Under the pieces are notes generated by a model that was given only the letters and a program-made list of their open reading frames with translations, was not told where the DNA came from and did no database searches. From the NCBI GenBank assembly GCA_003427395.1, contig BFEA01000004.1, positions 4,065,328 through 4,129,327 on the forward strand: 64,000 bases of DNA. Reading direction: 5' to 3'. This document shows positions 43,788 through 55,179 of the stretch, piece after piece; the first letter of the stretch is position 1; every line of letters starts with the position of its first letter. This stretch comes from Chara braunii. Lineage: Eukaryota > Streptophyta > Charophyceae > Charales > Characeae. The translations under genes and the position numbers were made by a program.

Positions 43788-43954
43788 GCCACCGGTACAT
43801 CCATACATCGGCCTATGGTGTCAGGCTGATGCCAGTACTGCTTCAGAGTCCTCCAATCCGATTTATCTACGGCGCTCCGTCCCGCCCAGCCGAAATGTGA
43901 ATTCGGTGTTGACGAGCCCTTTCTGCAAGGCTGGGGCCGTGCACTGGTGATTTA
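43783..43954 (+). mobile_element. MITE-E-like unit abutting copy 2
   Basis: It starts TTTAAGCCACCGGTACATCC, sharing the TTAA of its neighbour, and ends GCCGTGCACTGGTGATTTA. Tandem joining at TTAA suggests insertion of one copy at the end of the other, as is also seen at 33892. Confidence 0.55.
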
Positions 43955-46403
43955 GACCACCAGTTCGCACGATCCTAAGTAGTGCTCTTCCGTGGTAAGA
44001 GCTTTCCAATTAGGTACAGGGTTACATGCCAATTAGTGACCCGGTAGGTACAGGGATTTTCCGGCGGAGTAGTTGAGTATCTTTATATTTCCTTAATCGG
44101 AGGTGCTTCCTTTTCACAAAGTATCCGGGTCGTATACGTAACCTTTGGGGTAGAATCTCTCTCGTTCTACTGACCTGTACCCTTGGTGAGTGTGCATTTT
44201 CTTCAAATCGATTTACAGTTGAAGTGCTACCATGTTTTTGTGTAGTCATCCTTACATAAAAAGAATTAACAATTGAGTTGAATTGACAAATAAAATTTTT
44301 CCATTACTTGCAACGATGTTAATATATTGTTGTCATATTATAGCGGCATGCAATCTTATGAGTCAAAATATAGCTTAAACTGAACTGGTAAAAGCAAGCT
44401 ACAAAGGCACGGCCATGGGTGGTCTCCACAATTCTATCGTGGTAGGTGAATTGCATCCTCCCTTCCTCGCTACCTCCTCGCTCGCTCCCTCCCTCCACCA
44501 CCTGTCCGTATCGTGACAAAGAAGATGCATCTGGGCTTGTTGTGGGCAATGTTCTGCGCCCAGCAGGGCTTGAACCTGTAACGTACTGGTTAGTGTTTCT
44601 CTCTGTGTTAGGTGTGGATGGTTTGGAGGGCTGATTTTGAAATAGTAGTCCATACTGACACACGTGTTGTGTGTATATGACTGCAGTCAGTGGCAGATTC
44701 GGTCCCAAAACTCCTAGTGTTCAGCATGCCCTTATTTTGACAACACGTAGGGAAGGCATGTGTCTTGTGGGAGAATGGCATGTCCATTGTTATGTTTTGT
44801 TTTTTTGCCCCCCTCCAATTATTTTAGAGTGACACCATCACTGTTTGCATTGGCCGCGGCTGGGGTTGCCCTACCAGCTGCAGGCGGGAAATGGGTGGAG
44901 GGTGCAAAATTTTGAGTGGATCGACTATAATGTTTTTTTCAGGGACGATTATTTCTGAAAAATATAAGGGACATAGCTTCAGTTCTGATCTGGTAAGAAA
45001 TTAGAAAAAGAACAAAGAACCTGAATGGCGAAAAGAAAGTCTGCTAGCAAATGACTGCATATTTTTGCTCCCTCTTGCACTGCTATGCGTATGCCCAAAA
45101 CTTTTGGGCTCGGTGCTCCAGGCTCAGGAGAATGTGCCGGTTTGGGAGCTTAGCTTCGGGGCAGTGATGTTTTCACAGCCTATTTTGATTTACTGGGCCC
45201 CACTGCACCGCGCAACACTTTATAAGTTTATATGTATGTGGACTCCGAGTATCATCCGGATGCACTCGGACTGACCCTACATTTGGAATGTCTGGACTAT
45301 TTCTTTAATTCCTAAACCTGATACATTCGGATTGTGGTGTAGTGTCGTGGGGACCACTGTCAACTTCCTGGCTGGTGATGCACCCCATGAATACAAAGTG
45401 ACTAATTTGAAACAGTATTCAGTATTCACCTGTTTGCAGTGGCCGATGCAGATCCCAGGGCTCATCCCTAGTCCTCACCTTACCTGTGTACAGTATCTGT
45501 GTCGACCCCGAGAGTTGAACCCGTGACCTGTGTATTTGTAACAGTTCGTAGACTGTCGTAGGGTCCGTAGGTAGTAGGGGTTCGATCTGTAGACCTGTCG
45601 GGTAGGAGTCTTAGCAAGGTCTAGAAGTCGTAGCTGTAGCTCCTCCGAAAGGTCAGGGTTGTAGCTGCTACAGTCCTGAAGGGTCAAGGTCGTAGCTGCT
45701 ACAGCATCAAAAGGCCAAGTCCACGGCCTTCCGGAAGGTCCTAGTAGTGGCCTTTCGAAGCTGCTCACGTTTAGGCTGAGGCAAGTGGGCAAGTGGTGGA
45801 GTCCACCCGTGCTGAGTCAGCAGTCCCAGTCCCAGTCAGTCCTAATCCAGTCAAGCAAGTACCGCATGGGACTGTGTGCACAACGAGCATAGGAAAAGGG
45901 GCAGACCAACGAGATACAGAAGTATAAATCAAGAAGCAGCGCCCAACTATTCATTCATTCCTGCGTAAGCCATGCGGAAGCGCTGCCACAGCGACTTGTG
46001 CGAGGTGGTCTGCATTGAGCCCGAAGACGACGTGGGCGAGAGAAGGAGCTTAGCCATAGCGATAGGGTAGCAGCGACCATAGCCGCCATAGCTGATAGGA
46101 GAGTGTAGCGTGTGTGTACAGTGTGATGCGTGTGGGATATCCAGGGTGATCCTGTGTGTGTGTGTGAACAGAGAGTTGTACAGGCGCTGTGCCGCCATAG
46201 CCATTTGAAGTGAACTTTGTATCTGAACTGCGTTCTTGGTTACTATACCTCTGAGTTCTGAGTGGGCGCTTGTCACCAGTTTGGTGCGCAACCTGTTTGC
46301 ATGCATATGAAGTGTGAATGAGAGCGAGTCTGATTGCAAATCTTCTAAAAAAGAATCAATGATTTCAGACTTTTTTCAGATGCAAAAGTTTATTTTTCTG
46401 CAC
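43955..46403. other. No recognised gene; SINE-like B boxes
   Basis: Minus-strand polymerase III B-box-like strings occur at about 44567 (AGGTTCAAGCCCTG) and 45508 (CGGGTTCAACTCTCGG), without a complete tRNA fold. No protein-coding gene was recognised. Confidence 0.4.
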
Positions 46404-46536
46404 AACGTAGTTTTCTTTTTTTAATTTTATTATTATTATTATTATTTTTTAACAGGGACCTTCCCTGGCCCTTGCCCGTCCGGGCCGCCCTGGCAACTAA
46501 GGTGACCCAGGTGGCCTGGTTGGTAATGCAGGCGGT
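46404..46536 (-). repeat. Short dispersed repeat F with (TAA)n tail
   Basis: On the minus strand it holds GGCCACCTGGGTCACCTTAG, GGGCCAGGGAAGGTCCCTG, then TTAAAAAATAATAATAATAA. This is the same family as the copies at 32205 and 33706; the simple-repeat tail supports retroposition. Confidence 0.55.
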
Positions 46537-49465
46537 TATGCTTGTTTTTTTATTTAGATGTTTTTCTTTTCTAAATAAAACAAATGACATGCTGTCTTGT
46601 TACAGTCAGCTTGTTTCATCAGGCGTCTCAGCTTGTTTCAGTAGGCATCCCTCTTGTTGTCCTTGTTGCTGTTTTTTTCTTTTCCTCCCCCCTTTTGTTA
46701 ACTGGGAGGAAAAGTAGGGGTCGGGGGGAAAGAAGGAAAGCTCGTCCTCCTCTTTTCTTTTCTTTTTGTTGAAGCTTGTCCTTCTGTGGGAATGAAGGAA
46801 AAAGAAAGAATGAGATAATAGAACGATGTAATATGACAAATAATAAATAAAAAGATTATAATAAATAACAAGCAAAATAGTAAATAACATGATAATGATT
46901 TACTACTAAGAAAACAAAAGTACAATTAACAAAATAATAATAATACTATAGCATGTGCACGTGTATGGGAGCTTTGTTTTTAACTCTTCAGATTGATCAT
47001 CATTGCTAGGGAAGATGGAAAGAAGTCAAGGAACGGCATAGCAGTATTGTGGTTTTCAACTTTTCAGGGCTTTTTTTCCCTTAGTTTTCTTAGTCTCCCT
47101 CCCCCACCCTGATATCCACTTGGGCTTTGGTTTTTGCCAATTTGTGGTGGGTGTTACTTCTGAGTTACGATGATCTCCTGGTGGATGGAAAACAAAAAAT
47201 CGAATGGAGTTTTGGAAAAAGAAAGAAAAAGGAAGCTGGACAACATTTCCCCCTCTGCAAGTGCTTTGTTGTATGATGAAAGCCCTTCTCTTCACCACCT
47301 CCCTCCCCCTCCCCTCCCCCCTCCCCAAAACCCCCCTCTCTCGTCCACTCCCTGTTGCCTTTTCCCAGTGTTCACCCTAGTGGAAGAGAAAACTGCCTTG
47401 AAGTCTCCATTGAACTTTCTCAAATTGGTTTTGTCTTTATGTCCCATTTTTAAAAAAAATTGATATCTGCAAACAAAATAACTTGACAAAGGGATACTTT
47501 TTAATTTCTTCATATGCTGCCACTGAGGAAACTCGTCCTGACCCTGTTGACCCTTTTGAGCTGTCTTGTTATTGGGAATCGTCTTACGGTAGTTGACTGG
47601 CCCACGAGCGGCTCAATTGTTTATTTTTGTTATTATTATCGGCTCAATTTGCCACTGCAGTTTTTCTAGATTTTGTGATGTGATGACGCAGGGGGAGGAA
47701 ACAGGACTCTTGACAGCTTGGAAAACAGGAATGTCTCTTCATGCCAATTGCGCTCTGCGCCAGTTGGCTCAACACTCTCTATCGGCTACGTACTGCAACT
47801 TCGCACTGGAATTATGGCTGGTGTTACATGAGGAAAGTCTCGCCTGGAAGGAGTTATTGACGTCTTGCAAAGTCTCGCCAACCCCTCCAGGCGAAGGAAA
47901 AAGTCTGCAACTGTCAGATTGTCAATCCAAATGGACCAGCTGAAAAATGGCAGTACCTCTGTTAGCTAGCTTGGTCATACAAGGTGTTGTTTGTTCAAAC
48001 AACTACCTCCAAAAATTACCTTTACAGTATGGTGCGGTATTGGGCCTCGTCAGCTTACTGGATAGTCAGAATTTGGTAGGGTACCGGGCCTGGTTATGTT
48101 ATGGCAGGTCAGAAAACCACTGCTGCCTCCAAAGGTACTGAGTGGCCAGTGATGGGTGGGACACCAAGCTACATTACGCTATGGAAGGTCAGGTGTAGAG
48201 GTAGTTATCATGCAGACTACCACTGTCTCCAAAGTTCCAGAGAATACAAACATGTTTCGTTGAGATGGTTCAGCCAGATTTCACTTAGATACCTGGCATA
48301 CTTTCGACAGCCGGCAATGCTACATCACTGAGCACAGATAGACCAGCAGTCGAGCATCAGCAAACCCTCAACTGGGGTGAACCACACCGCTACTTGGATA
48401 GAGGAGAGAACAATCTCTACACAGGGCCCACGTTCAGGACGCACGAAGGGCCCACGTTCCGGTCACAGCCTATTTCTGATGGTACTCTCACCACCATCCC
48501 TGATGGTACTCTCACCACCATCCGATGGGCCAACGTTCCGGTCACAGCCAAATGATAATCACAGGCAATGGCACCAGATGAGGGTAAAAAGAGGGTCAAT
48601 GAAGGATTGAACTGAGTATTGCTTGTATGGGCAGAGCAAAGGCGGAGCACATGGATGTTAGCAGCCGAACAGTCGAGCAAGCTCACTAGCAGAGACAGAC
48701 ACAGCTGGGGGCAGAGAGCACAGTGCAGGTCTAGAACAGAAAAAGAAAAGATAGTACTGGACAGATTGATATAAGGACAGGGCAGTTTGAGATAGATGAC
48801 CAACAGGTAGTCAGGTAGACACACAACCATCTACTGTCATGAAACCACAATGAGATACTATGATGATTGGGCACAGACACTCTTGTTCACTCTCAGATAC
48901 GAACATACAATAGAACGGATGTGCTCATATGTTCTATTGTATCATATGGGATGCTGGACCCATTTTCCAGCAGCTGTGGCCCCCTACCAATAGACAGAGA
49001 GCCTTCAATTGCATAAAAAAGTGTGGGAAAAAAATGTTGGCCCGTTTTAGACCAGCACTGCACTGTGACAAGGCCTCTGTCCCTGTATATCTGGGGCAGC
49101 AGTCCGGTTTGATCTACATGACTAAAAAGGACTGCAGCTCCTTGTGGGCTTGAGCCTGTGACAATTCGGTAGTCCAGGGCCAGATAAAATTGGGCAGTGG
49201 GAAGAGGCGCCTCTCGCGTTACTGATACTTCTGTACTGCCCTGGGGATGCCAAATCTCGGTTGTTGGTGGCAAGTGCCGATGTCATGATGGGCTGACGGA
49301 CTGTGCCATTGAGCTTGGGTTCCAATGGCTGGACTCAGCACCCACATACGTTCCCTCCCCAGTTGTCTTCAAGTCTCTTCCCGTCGCTATCATGCTGCCT
49401 GGCATCGTCCAATGCAAGCCAAGGACTCTGTTGAAGGCAGTGGTGGTATAAGTTGTGCAGGGTCT

Positions 49466-49467
<2 letters not shown>
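46537..49467. other. No recognised gene
   Basis: AT-rich at 46800-46960 and 47440-47520. A perfect 12-bp-arm hairpin (ATACAATAGAAC ... GTTCTATTGTAT) lies at 48905-48942. A short tandem duplication (CTGATGGTACTCTCACCACC) is at about 48477 and 48501. A further B-box-like string is near 49150-49165 on the minus strand. Open frames show no domains. Confidence 0.4.
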
Positions 49468-49517
<50 letters not shown>

Positions 49518-49616
49518 CTGATTTTTAGGTGGTCATCTGATTGTATCTGGATTCGAACTTGGGTCTGTATTTGAACAGTTCCTGGATTTTCCAACTGAGC
49601 TAGAAATAACAAGGTT
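49468..49616 (-). repeat. tRNA-derived SINE with poly-A tail
   Basis: On the minus strand it begins TTATTTCTAGCTCAGTTGGA, containing an A box (TAGCTCAGTTGG). After about 40 bases comes AAGTTCGAATCCAG, a B box. A short body (AATCAGATGACCACCTAAAA) and an A run of about 45 bases follow. Box order and spacing are tRNA-like, but the acceptor stem is absent. This is the best-preserved of several SINE-like copies in the window (3308, 42636). Confidence 0.65.
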
Positions 49617-49819
49617 AGTGCTAACGTAGCACCAACCTACCCCCTGCAAGGCCTGACGCTTATGCTCATGATGCTTCGTTGTTAGCCTTGGCCTTTCTGT
49701 GCCAGTGTGCCTTACTTGTGGTTGTGTAGGGTCATACTGCTATGTTTGAATAACCTGCCGTTAGGGTATGTCTCTTGTGGCAGCAGATATTCATTCTCGT
49801 ACAAACTGAGGCTATGTGT

Positions 49820-50310
49820 TGATGGCGTCTTTGACAGTTTTTGACTGGGTGACCGTGCCGTTTTGAGTGTTCTGGCTCTGTGACAAAGTCCTATGTTCTG
49901 GCCCATGCAAATGGGTATTGGGCAGGGCTGGTCCCCGGATGGACTGGGGACCCCTACCCCATCCGCGGTCCTCCCGGTTGGACCGGCCGGTGGCCCGGGT
50001 CGGTTCCCTCCCGGTTGGCCCCAGCTCATTTTCGTTGGGGCCTGAAGTTTTTTTTTTTTTGCCGGCGCGTATGTGTTCCCGAGGCCTCGTGGGGGTGGGA
50101 CCTGCCCCACAATTTTTAAAGTGGGTCCTGTAGGCCCGGATTTTTCAAGTCCAAAATGTGGCCAATCTTGGCCGCCGATCGTCACAGATCAGCGGCGAAG
50201 ATCGGCCAGGACCCTATTTCTTAAGAAAAACGGGCAGAGGATATCCGTCGCTGATCTTTGCAGATCAGCAGCGGAGAACCACCACACATTTTTCTTAAGA
50301 TGTGGGTCCG
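49820..50310. repeat. Dispersed hairpin-rich repeat
   Basis: It contains CTTTGACAGTTTTTGACTGG and CATGCAAATGGGTATTGGG, shared with 52240-52420. Then come a GGTTGGACCGGCCGG stretch and two related hairpins centred on GCTGATCTTTGCAGATCAGC (about 50190 and 50258). Confidence 0.55.
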
Positions 50311-52141
50311 GTAGGCCCCTTCTCCACTTTGTCATCTTGTGGTCCAACAGACCAGTTTCCATTGGCAACATCTGATGCTCTTTCACCCTCAGCCACGAGG
50401 AGAACACTATGCTTGTGATGAGGCTCTGCTGAGATTATATCCTTCTGCAATGTCCCTGCGATCTGTGGAAAACGTTATGGGTTCGGATTTTGGAATTGTG
50501 ATGTCAGAGCTGTTCGAGGTGCAAGCCCAAGAATGGACCTAAGCTATATTCTTCTCTCTATCTATCTCGAATGGACCTTGCTCCACTACATGTATCTGGA
50601 CAGACTGCCAGGCAAGATACTTCCGGACTGATAACTCACCTTATGTAGAAACCAACAAACAGAAAATGCTCTGCCTCCACGAGCTGAAAGATGGTACCAT
50701 AACTCTTCTGCTGTCGAGGTATACTCTGGAAGAGCTATAACTTCTGGCAAGGACCTCCTCTCATCATATCTGGTTCAGCTCGTGGGGTATCAGTATCAAA
50801 TGACACACTCCACGAAGTGCTGCAGCCACGGGGGGGGCGGATAAGTGAACTTGCTTACTTGACCCCTCCCCGTGGAAGCCATAGTTGCCTGAATATGTCA
50901 AAGAAGCCCCCTGAAAAATATTGCACCCTGAAAATTTTATTGTGGATTCCGACATGCAAGGAAAAATAAGCAACAGCGAGATGACAATCCCAGATCACAC
51001 CATCACATCGCAAGCCAAATAGTCACACCGTGTCCAGAGAGCCGCATTGCACCAATAAAACACCAATGAAGGTTCATAGCACTGAAAACCAATGTCCATG
51101 GAGAGCATGATCTCTCCTCTCAACACAAGAGTCCAGTTCTACACACTCACACTTGGCGCTCAGCGCCCAGCCTACTCCAACACAGCTACTACAGACTACA
51201 AAAAGACAATGCAACTGTTGACATCAGCAGCAGCCCGAAGTACTTGGAGATGCCGCCCATGCAGACCATCGCCAATACAAGGTAAGTGCTCTCATATCAT
51301 CATCATCATCATCATCATCCTTCGCCTATCCCCTGACTTCACCCACACCTGTCCTCTCTGTCACCCGAAGACCACCCCTGCGCTTCACTTTAGTCCAAGC
51401 CCACCATCTATGGTGGCTGGGCTATGGCGCTGCCCTCGGCAGCGCCCTCCTCCTCTGCACGACCGCACGTGCTGCACCTCGCCTCTCAGCGCTAGCAGCA
51501 GCCTACGAGCATAAGCTCCAGCAGCGCTGCCGCCCAGCATGCGAGTGCCTGAATGAGGCTGCCTGGCCAGAGCTCTTTCCTTTATGGAAAAGAGCTGGCC
51601 AGCTCTCGCAGCCTGGCAGGGCTGGCCTGTGCCCAGAAGCTTCCGGAAGGCCCCAGGATGCTGCCTGGATGCAGCAGCTAGTGGGCTGCTGGGCCTCGTT
51701 CGGTTGGGCGCCCAACTGTCTCTGTATGAGGCTGCGAATCACGCCCAGGGCCTGCATTCTTTGGAAAGGCCGGGTAGGCCGTGGAAATGTCTTCGGTACT
51801 CGGCCTGTGTTTCTTTCAACCAACTGGCGCGTCGCAACTGCCTGGACCCCAAATATGAAATTGACAGTAGAGGGCCTCTTGCAAAAAGCCAGGCCCGCCT
51901 TCACTTAGGGCGGGCACATCCGCCTTCACTTAGGGCGGGTAAGGCTGCAGACAGGGCCCAGTAGGCCTACCGAGGACACTGCTCCTCGCAGACAGCTCTT
52001 GAAGAGCACAGTCAGAATCTGCCGAAAAAAAAAAAAGGAAGATATTTGGGCACTGTTTTTTCAAATCCGGTTTCCCGGTTCACCCCCCCTGGGCTGGTCC
52101 GGCTCCGGTTGGACCAGGGTAGTTCAACCGGCCGGTTGCCA
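50311..52141. other. No recognised gene; small hairpins
   Basis: A hairpin TGGCCAGAGCTCTTTCCTTT...AAAGAGCTGGCCA lies at 51566-51603. CGCCTTCACTTAGGGCGGG, itself self-complementary, is repeated at about 51897 and 51921. A (CAT)n run is at 51297-51320, following a good plus-strand splice-donor-like AAGGTAAGT. Confidence 0.4.
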
Positions 52142-52490
52142 GCCCAGCACTGGTATTGGGTCAGTTTACGACCTCCAGGACCTGCGCATGGTTGGAACAA
52201 TCAACCATCGTGCACGTGGTTGAACTGTGTTGATGACATCTTTGACAGTTTCCAGGACCTGCACATGGTTGGAACAATCAACCATGAGCGTGCACATGGT
52301 TGAACTGTGTTGTTGACATCTTCGACAGTTTTTGACTGGTTGACCATGCCGGTGTGTGACAGAGTCCTATGTGGCCTAGCTGGTTATTCTGTGGACCATG
52401 CAAATGGGTATTGGGTCAGTTTCCGACTTCCAGGACCTGCGCATGGTAGGAACAATCAACCAGGAGCATGCACATGGTTGAGCTAGTTTG
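52142..52490. repeat. Threefold tandem/interspersed repeat
   Basis: CCAGGACCTGCGCATGGTTG or close variants occurs three times (about 52176, 52253, 52431), each followed by GAACAATCAACCA and a GCACATGGTTGA block. Confidence 0.8.
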
Positions 52491-53696
52491 TTGGATTTGA
52501 CATTGCTCTGCTTCAGGACCATGCACATGAGGTTTTCTTGGGACTCTGTCCCAGGGCTACAGGCTATTGAGATACTTTTGAGTTTCCTTGCTGTTTTTTT
52601 CTTTTTCTTTTTTGCAAAGTTTCCCCAGTTCTACGTCCACTGTTGTGCTCTATGCCTACTGAAGTTTGGGAAGCTCAGGTTGTCAACAAGTTTGCACATA
52701 TATAACAGCCTACCGCTTTTGTCACTTGTTGGGCACTGCAGCCCAGAGGAACTTTGGTCTGGATAAAGCCGGATGTGGTTGAATGATAGGGAACTTGTGC
52801 AGTGCTTTCTGTTGGAGAATGAGTGTATGAGTGTACTGTATACACAATATCCTTGGATTCCCTTTTGCAACCGAGCGTGTAGTTCGCAATACCAATATAC
52901 TATGACCACATCATCCGAATACTTTGGCTCTCAACCGGGAACCCACTGATAGCCAAAGTTGGCACGCTTTTTCTCTTGTGAACCGCCGCAGGCCTCTGCA
53001 TCACATGGGCTTGCTGGTCCAAGGCTCACCATACTCAATTGGACTCACTGAAATGACAATGTCAGACTGGTGGGGGAAGGGGTTTAATCTGGTCAACGAA
53101 AATGCCAAAGTGTTCGGGAATTAGAAACTAATTTTGCGAGTTTGGTGAGTAGTAGAGCGTGTGTGGTCCCTGCGCCAGCTTTGGATGGAAAATAGTGTCA
53201 AGCACGTGCATTGGGGCTGATTTTCAGATAGTACATAGTACTGTTGATAAGCAAGTCAAGCCACCAGCCCTCCAGCCCTCAAAAAAACTGAACCGTCGGG
53301 GGTGCGATCTTGCCAGCTGCTGGCAAGCATTCTCCTCTTGTAGGGACGAACGGCGATCTTGCCTTAGCTACGATCCGGACCACCAGACAGGGATTCGGAC
53401 CGTCTGTGGTCCGGGTCCGGATCTCGATCCGGATGTGTGGGCCCCAGCCCAACGGGCAAAATTTTTTTGGGTGGTCCAGGGCGTTTGTTCACGCCCTGGG
53501 CCGCCCCAAAAAAATGGTGCCTGTTTTTTTATCCCTCTCACCAACGATCCGGAAGGCCCGGAAAGTCTACCAGGGGGTTTGGTCACTTTGGTTTTGTTTC
53601 CTACCTGTGGCGCAAGTGTGCGGTGCACCTGGAGCAGTGCGGTGGTCACCAATGCGCAAAAAAAGAAAAAAGAAAAAAAGTCGCTGTTATGTGTGA

Positions 53697-53744
<48 letters not shown>

Positions 53745-54109
53745 NNNNNNNNNNNNNNNNNNNNNNNNNNNNNNNNNNNNNNNNNNNNNNNNNNNNNNNN
53801 NNNNNNNNNNNNNNNNNNNNNNNNNNNNNNNNNNNNNNNNNNNNNNNNNNNNNNNNNNNNNNNNNNNNNNNNNNNNNNNNNNNNNNNNNNNNNNNNNNNN
53901 NNNNNNNNNNNNNNNNNNNNNNNNNNNNNNNNNNNNNNNNNNNNNNNNNNNNNNNNNNNNNNNNNNNNNNNNNNNNNNNNNNNNNNNNNNNNNNNNNNNN
54001 NNNNNNNNNNNNNNNNNNNNNNNNNNNNNNNNNNNNNNNNNNNNNNNNNNNNNNNNNNNNNNNNNNNNNNNNNNNNNNNNNNNNNNNNNNNNNNNNNNNN
54101 NNNNNNNNN
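53745..54109. other. Assembly gap (N)
   Basis: 365 undetermined bases directly after a (GA)n tract. Confidence 1.
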
Positions 54110-54112
54110 GGA

Positions 54113-54214
54113 AACGAAAGAAAGAGTTGGAATGAATCTTCTGCTAGAACATGGAACCATACGCCGCCATATGTTTTGTCTTTTGTGCAAGTAGTGACGA
54201 GTGGGGCAAGGCCG
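54113..54214 (-). mobile_element. MITE-A, copy next to gap
   Basis: The core TGAATCTTCTGCTAGAACAT and the end GACGAGTGGGGCAAGGCCG match the family. The left end is lost or in the gap. Confidence 0.6.
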
Positions 54215-54549
54215 TTAGGGCTGCTGCTCGTAGGAAAATGAAACAAAAGAAAAGAGAGAGCTACGGTAGCAAGTAGTTGTAACTTGTGACCCATGCTGGA
54301 ATGTAGACCTGACTTCGGATCCAGAACACATATTGCTGGCCTGCTCCACTCTCACATGAAATTTGCCGAACGTCTCTTGAGATAGTGGACGCTTGCAGAT
54401 GCACTACTGGGGTCCTTCGGGAAAAAGACTATTCAATAAGGAATACGTGGGCCGATTTTTTTTTTCTTGTACTCCTCTGTCGTCCTCCTCTCTTCTTGTC
54501 TTCCTCCTCCTCGTCTCCTCCCCCTCCTTTTTGGGTTATTTATTTTTTA

Positions 54550-54606
54550 TTTGGTCCACTTCCCCATTAATGCATGTCATCTTGGCGCAGGGGCCATTCT
54601 AATCTT
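54550..54606 (-). pseudogene. U6 snRNA relic, left arm of inverted pair
   Basis: The minus strand reads AAGATTAGAATGGCCCCTGC, GCCAAGATGACATGCATTAA, then TGGACCAAATAA: the U6 core and 3' end. Its 5' limit touches the first base of the opposite U6 copy. Confidence 0.75.
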
Positions 54607-54699
54607 GTCCTTGGGACGTTCATTAACATTGGAAGGAGAAGATTAGCATGGCCCCTGCACATGGATGACACACTTTAACTGAGAAGTAGGAGTAGAGGC

Positions 54700-54700
<1 letters not shown>
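54607..54700 (+). pseudogene. U6 snRNA pseudogene, near full length
   Basis: It starts GTCCTTGGGAC (compare the U6 5' stem GTCCCTTCGGGGAC), then CATTGGAAGGAGAAGATTAG and CATGGCCCCTGCACATGGAT, GACACAC and a degraded tail before a T run. The ACAGA region is shortened, so it is not functional. With the left arm it forms an imperfect palindrome. Confidence 0.8.
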
Positions 54701-54701
<1 letters not shown>

Positions 54702-54760
<59 letters not shown>

Positions 54761-54784
54761 CTTCTTCTTCTTCTTCTTCTTCTT
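54702..54784. repeat. Poly-T run followed by (CTT)n
   Basis: About 60 T then CTTCTTCTT repeats, just downstream of the U6 relic. Confidence 0.95.
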
Positions 54785-55179
54785 CCGGACAATATACGAG
54801 ATCCGGACCGGTCCGGAAATGCTGGAATATTCTGGTTTTCTGGAAGTCTGGATAGGCCCGGGAGGTCCGGGGTCCGGTCCGGCGTAGCTATGGATTTTAT
54901 ACAGTGTTAACCGGTGTGTCTACCCAAGGTAGCCGGGTAACGGTCCGGTGGTGTGGGCACAACTTCGGACAGGAAAAGGTGTCAAGCACCTGCCTTGGGG
55001 CTGAACGGCCGAGAATAAATGTCACTGTTAATAAAGAGATTTGATGAATAAATGTTTGTGGCATTTTCCGTTGCAAAAAACAGAAGTTGAGTCGAGGAAT
55101 GAATGATTGGGGGGTAAGACCCAAGCCTGGTGGATCCAGTCCTAGGGGGTCTGCCGTCTGCCCACCGGAGCATCCCAGG

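Larger units (their letters stand above)
53362..54893. mobile_element. TIR element C, copy 2, carrying U6 sequence
   Basis: The left end is CCTTAGCTACGATCCGGACC; the right end, reverse-complemented, is CCATAGCTACGCCGGACCGG. These are the same termini as 32399-33675. Both share TCCGGAC-rich subterminal DNA. The interior holds a GA tract, the 365-N gap, a MITE-A copy (54113-54214), an inverted pair of U6 relics (54550-54700) and a T run of about 60 followed by (CTT)n. Confidence 0.5.

Noticed and set aside
49530-49616. Functional tRNA gene
   Set aside because: A and B boxes are present but no acceptor stem or anticodon arm can be formed, and a long A tail follows; a SINE fits better. The B-box-like strings near 44567, 45508 and 49150 were not called as tRNAs for the same reason.
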